From the NCBI GenBank assembly GCA_025964055.1, contig JAOPZP010000246.1, positions 1-7,149 of the forward strand: a DNA stretch of 7,149 nucleotides, written 5' to 3'. Made by a program: the position numbers and the translations under genes. Under the pieces are notes generated by a model that saw nothing but the letters and a program-made list of their open reading frames with translations, had not been told where the DNA came from and made no database searches. The DNA is from Conexibacter sp. Lineage in GTDB: Bacteria > Actinomycetota > Thermoleophilia > Solirubrobacterales > Solirubrobacteraceae. Each line of letters opens with the position of its first letter. Within the stretch, counting starts at the first letter, position 1. This document shows positions 6,519-7,149 of the stretch, piece after piece.

Positions 6519-7149
6519 GTGGCCGTCACGCGCATCGAAGAGCCCTGGTCCGACCTCCTGGAGGAGGGCCGCGAGGACGAGCGCCTCGTGCGGTCGGCGT
6601 TCGAGGGCGCGCGCGAGCCGGTCCTGGCGCCGCTGCCCGACGACCTGCACCCGGCGCTGCTGCAGGGCCTGCGTGGAGCCGGGATCGAGGCGCTGTTCGC
6701 CCATCAGGCCGAGGCGCTGGACGCCGCGGCCGGCGGCCCGGTGGTCGTCACGACCGGCACCGCCTCGGGCAAGTCCATGTGCTTCAACCTGCCGGTGCTC
6801 GACGTCCTGTGCACCGACGCCAAGGCGCGGGCGCTGTACCTCTACCCGACCAAGGCGCTGGCCCAGGACCAGGCGCGTGCGATCGCGTCCTTCCGCCTCG
6901 GGCAGCGCGTACGCCCCTCGATCTACGACGGCGACACCAAGCGCGAGGACCGCAGCGCGATCCGGCGCCGCTCCAACCTCATCCTGAGCAACCCGGACAT
7001 GTTGCACATGGGGATCCTCCCCAACCACGCGGCGTGGGGCGACTTCTTCGCCAACCTCGCGGCGGTGGTGGTCGACGAGGCCCACGTCTACCGCGGGGTC
7101 TTCGGGTCGCACGTCGCCAACGTGCTGCGCCGCCTGCGCCGCATCGCGC
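6519..7149 (+). CDS. DEAD/DEAH-box helicase, YprA/MrfA-like, N-terminal part (3' end off window)
   Basis: The first 210 residues of a superfamily 2 helicase are visible. In order: a Q-motif-like FAHQAEAL near residue 60, Walker A TGTASGKS at 79-86 (Lys85), motif Ia PTKALAQDQ at 110-118, motif Ib SNPDMLH, and Walker B DEAH at 186-189, followed by VYRGVFGSHVANVLRRL. The TGTASGKS form, the ILPNH...W..FF spacing and the text after DEAH are typical of the COG1205 group. That group includes Bacillus YprA (MrfA), an ATP-dependent helicase linked to repair of mitomycin lesions, and usually carries a C-terminal cysteine-rich metal-binding region. That region is outside the window, so the assignment rests on the N-terminal RecA-like domain. 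GTG at 6519 is the likely start: it lies 10 bases after the regulator stop and behind a leaderless-type -10. Function is unrelated to the upstream genes as far as can be seen. Confidence 0.9.
   Translation, partial: MAVTRIEEPWSDLLEEGREDERLVRSAFEGAREPVLAPLPDDLHPALLQGLRGAGIEALFAHQAEALDAAAGGPVVVTTGTASGKSMCFNLPVLDVLCTDAKARALYLYPTKALAQDQARAIASFRLGQRVRPSIYDGDTKREDRSAIRRRSNLILSNPDMLHMGILPNHAAWGDFFANLAAVVVDEAHVYRGVFGSHVANVLRRLRRIA

Overview
The window is very GC-rich DNA with strong G/C third-position bias and GTG starts. Together with the gene types, this suggests a high-GC actinobacterium. A Solirubrobacter/Conexibacter-like member of the Thermoleophilia is my best guess, inferred from style only and not from a marker gene. 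Coding density is very high and I see no RNA genes, insertion sequences, phage genes or CRISPR arrays. The only gap of note is the 103-base divergent region near 3026-3128.

Left half (minus strand, 3025 down to 1): a two-gene operon. It encodes a FIST-domain ligand sensor followed, with a 4-base ATGA overlap, by a GAF-GAF-GGDEF-EAL cyclic-di-GMP enzyme. The enzyme's EAL domain is cut by the window start. The sensor is probably the input and the enzyme the output of one c-di-GMP signalling unit.

Right half (plus strand, 3129 to 6508): three tightly packed genes. They are a GpsA-type glycerol-3-phosphate dehydrogenase with an unusual basic C-terminal tail, a membrane CHASE-domain histidine kinase with a phytochrome (Cph1)-type kinase core, and an Rcp1-type single-domain response regulator. 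The kinase and regulator overlap by one base and are almost certainly cognate. Ten bases later, at 6519, a DEAD/DEAH helicase of the YprA/MrfA type begins and runs off the window end.

The two signalling units are divergent around one short intergenic region. The most notable non-coding signal is a near-identical element, CTAG(T/C)CTC followed by GTG. It places a TAnnnT -10 hexamer exactly 7 bases before the GTG starts of both gpsA and the helicase gene. This is the geometry expected of leaderless transcription; in the second case the hexamer reuses the stop codon of the response regulator. I see no clearly novel system. The most unusual arrangement is a metabolic dehydrogenase gene leading a CHASE kinase/Rcp1 operon, back-to-back with a FIST/c-di-GMP operon.
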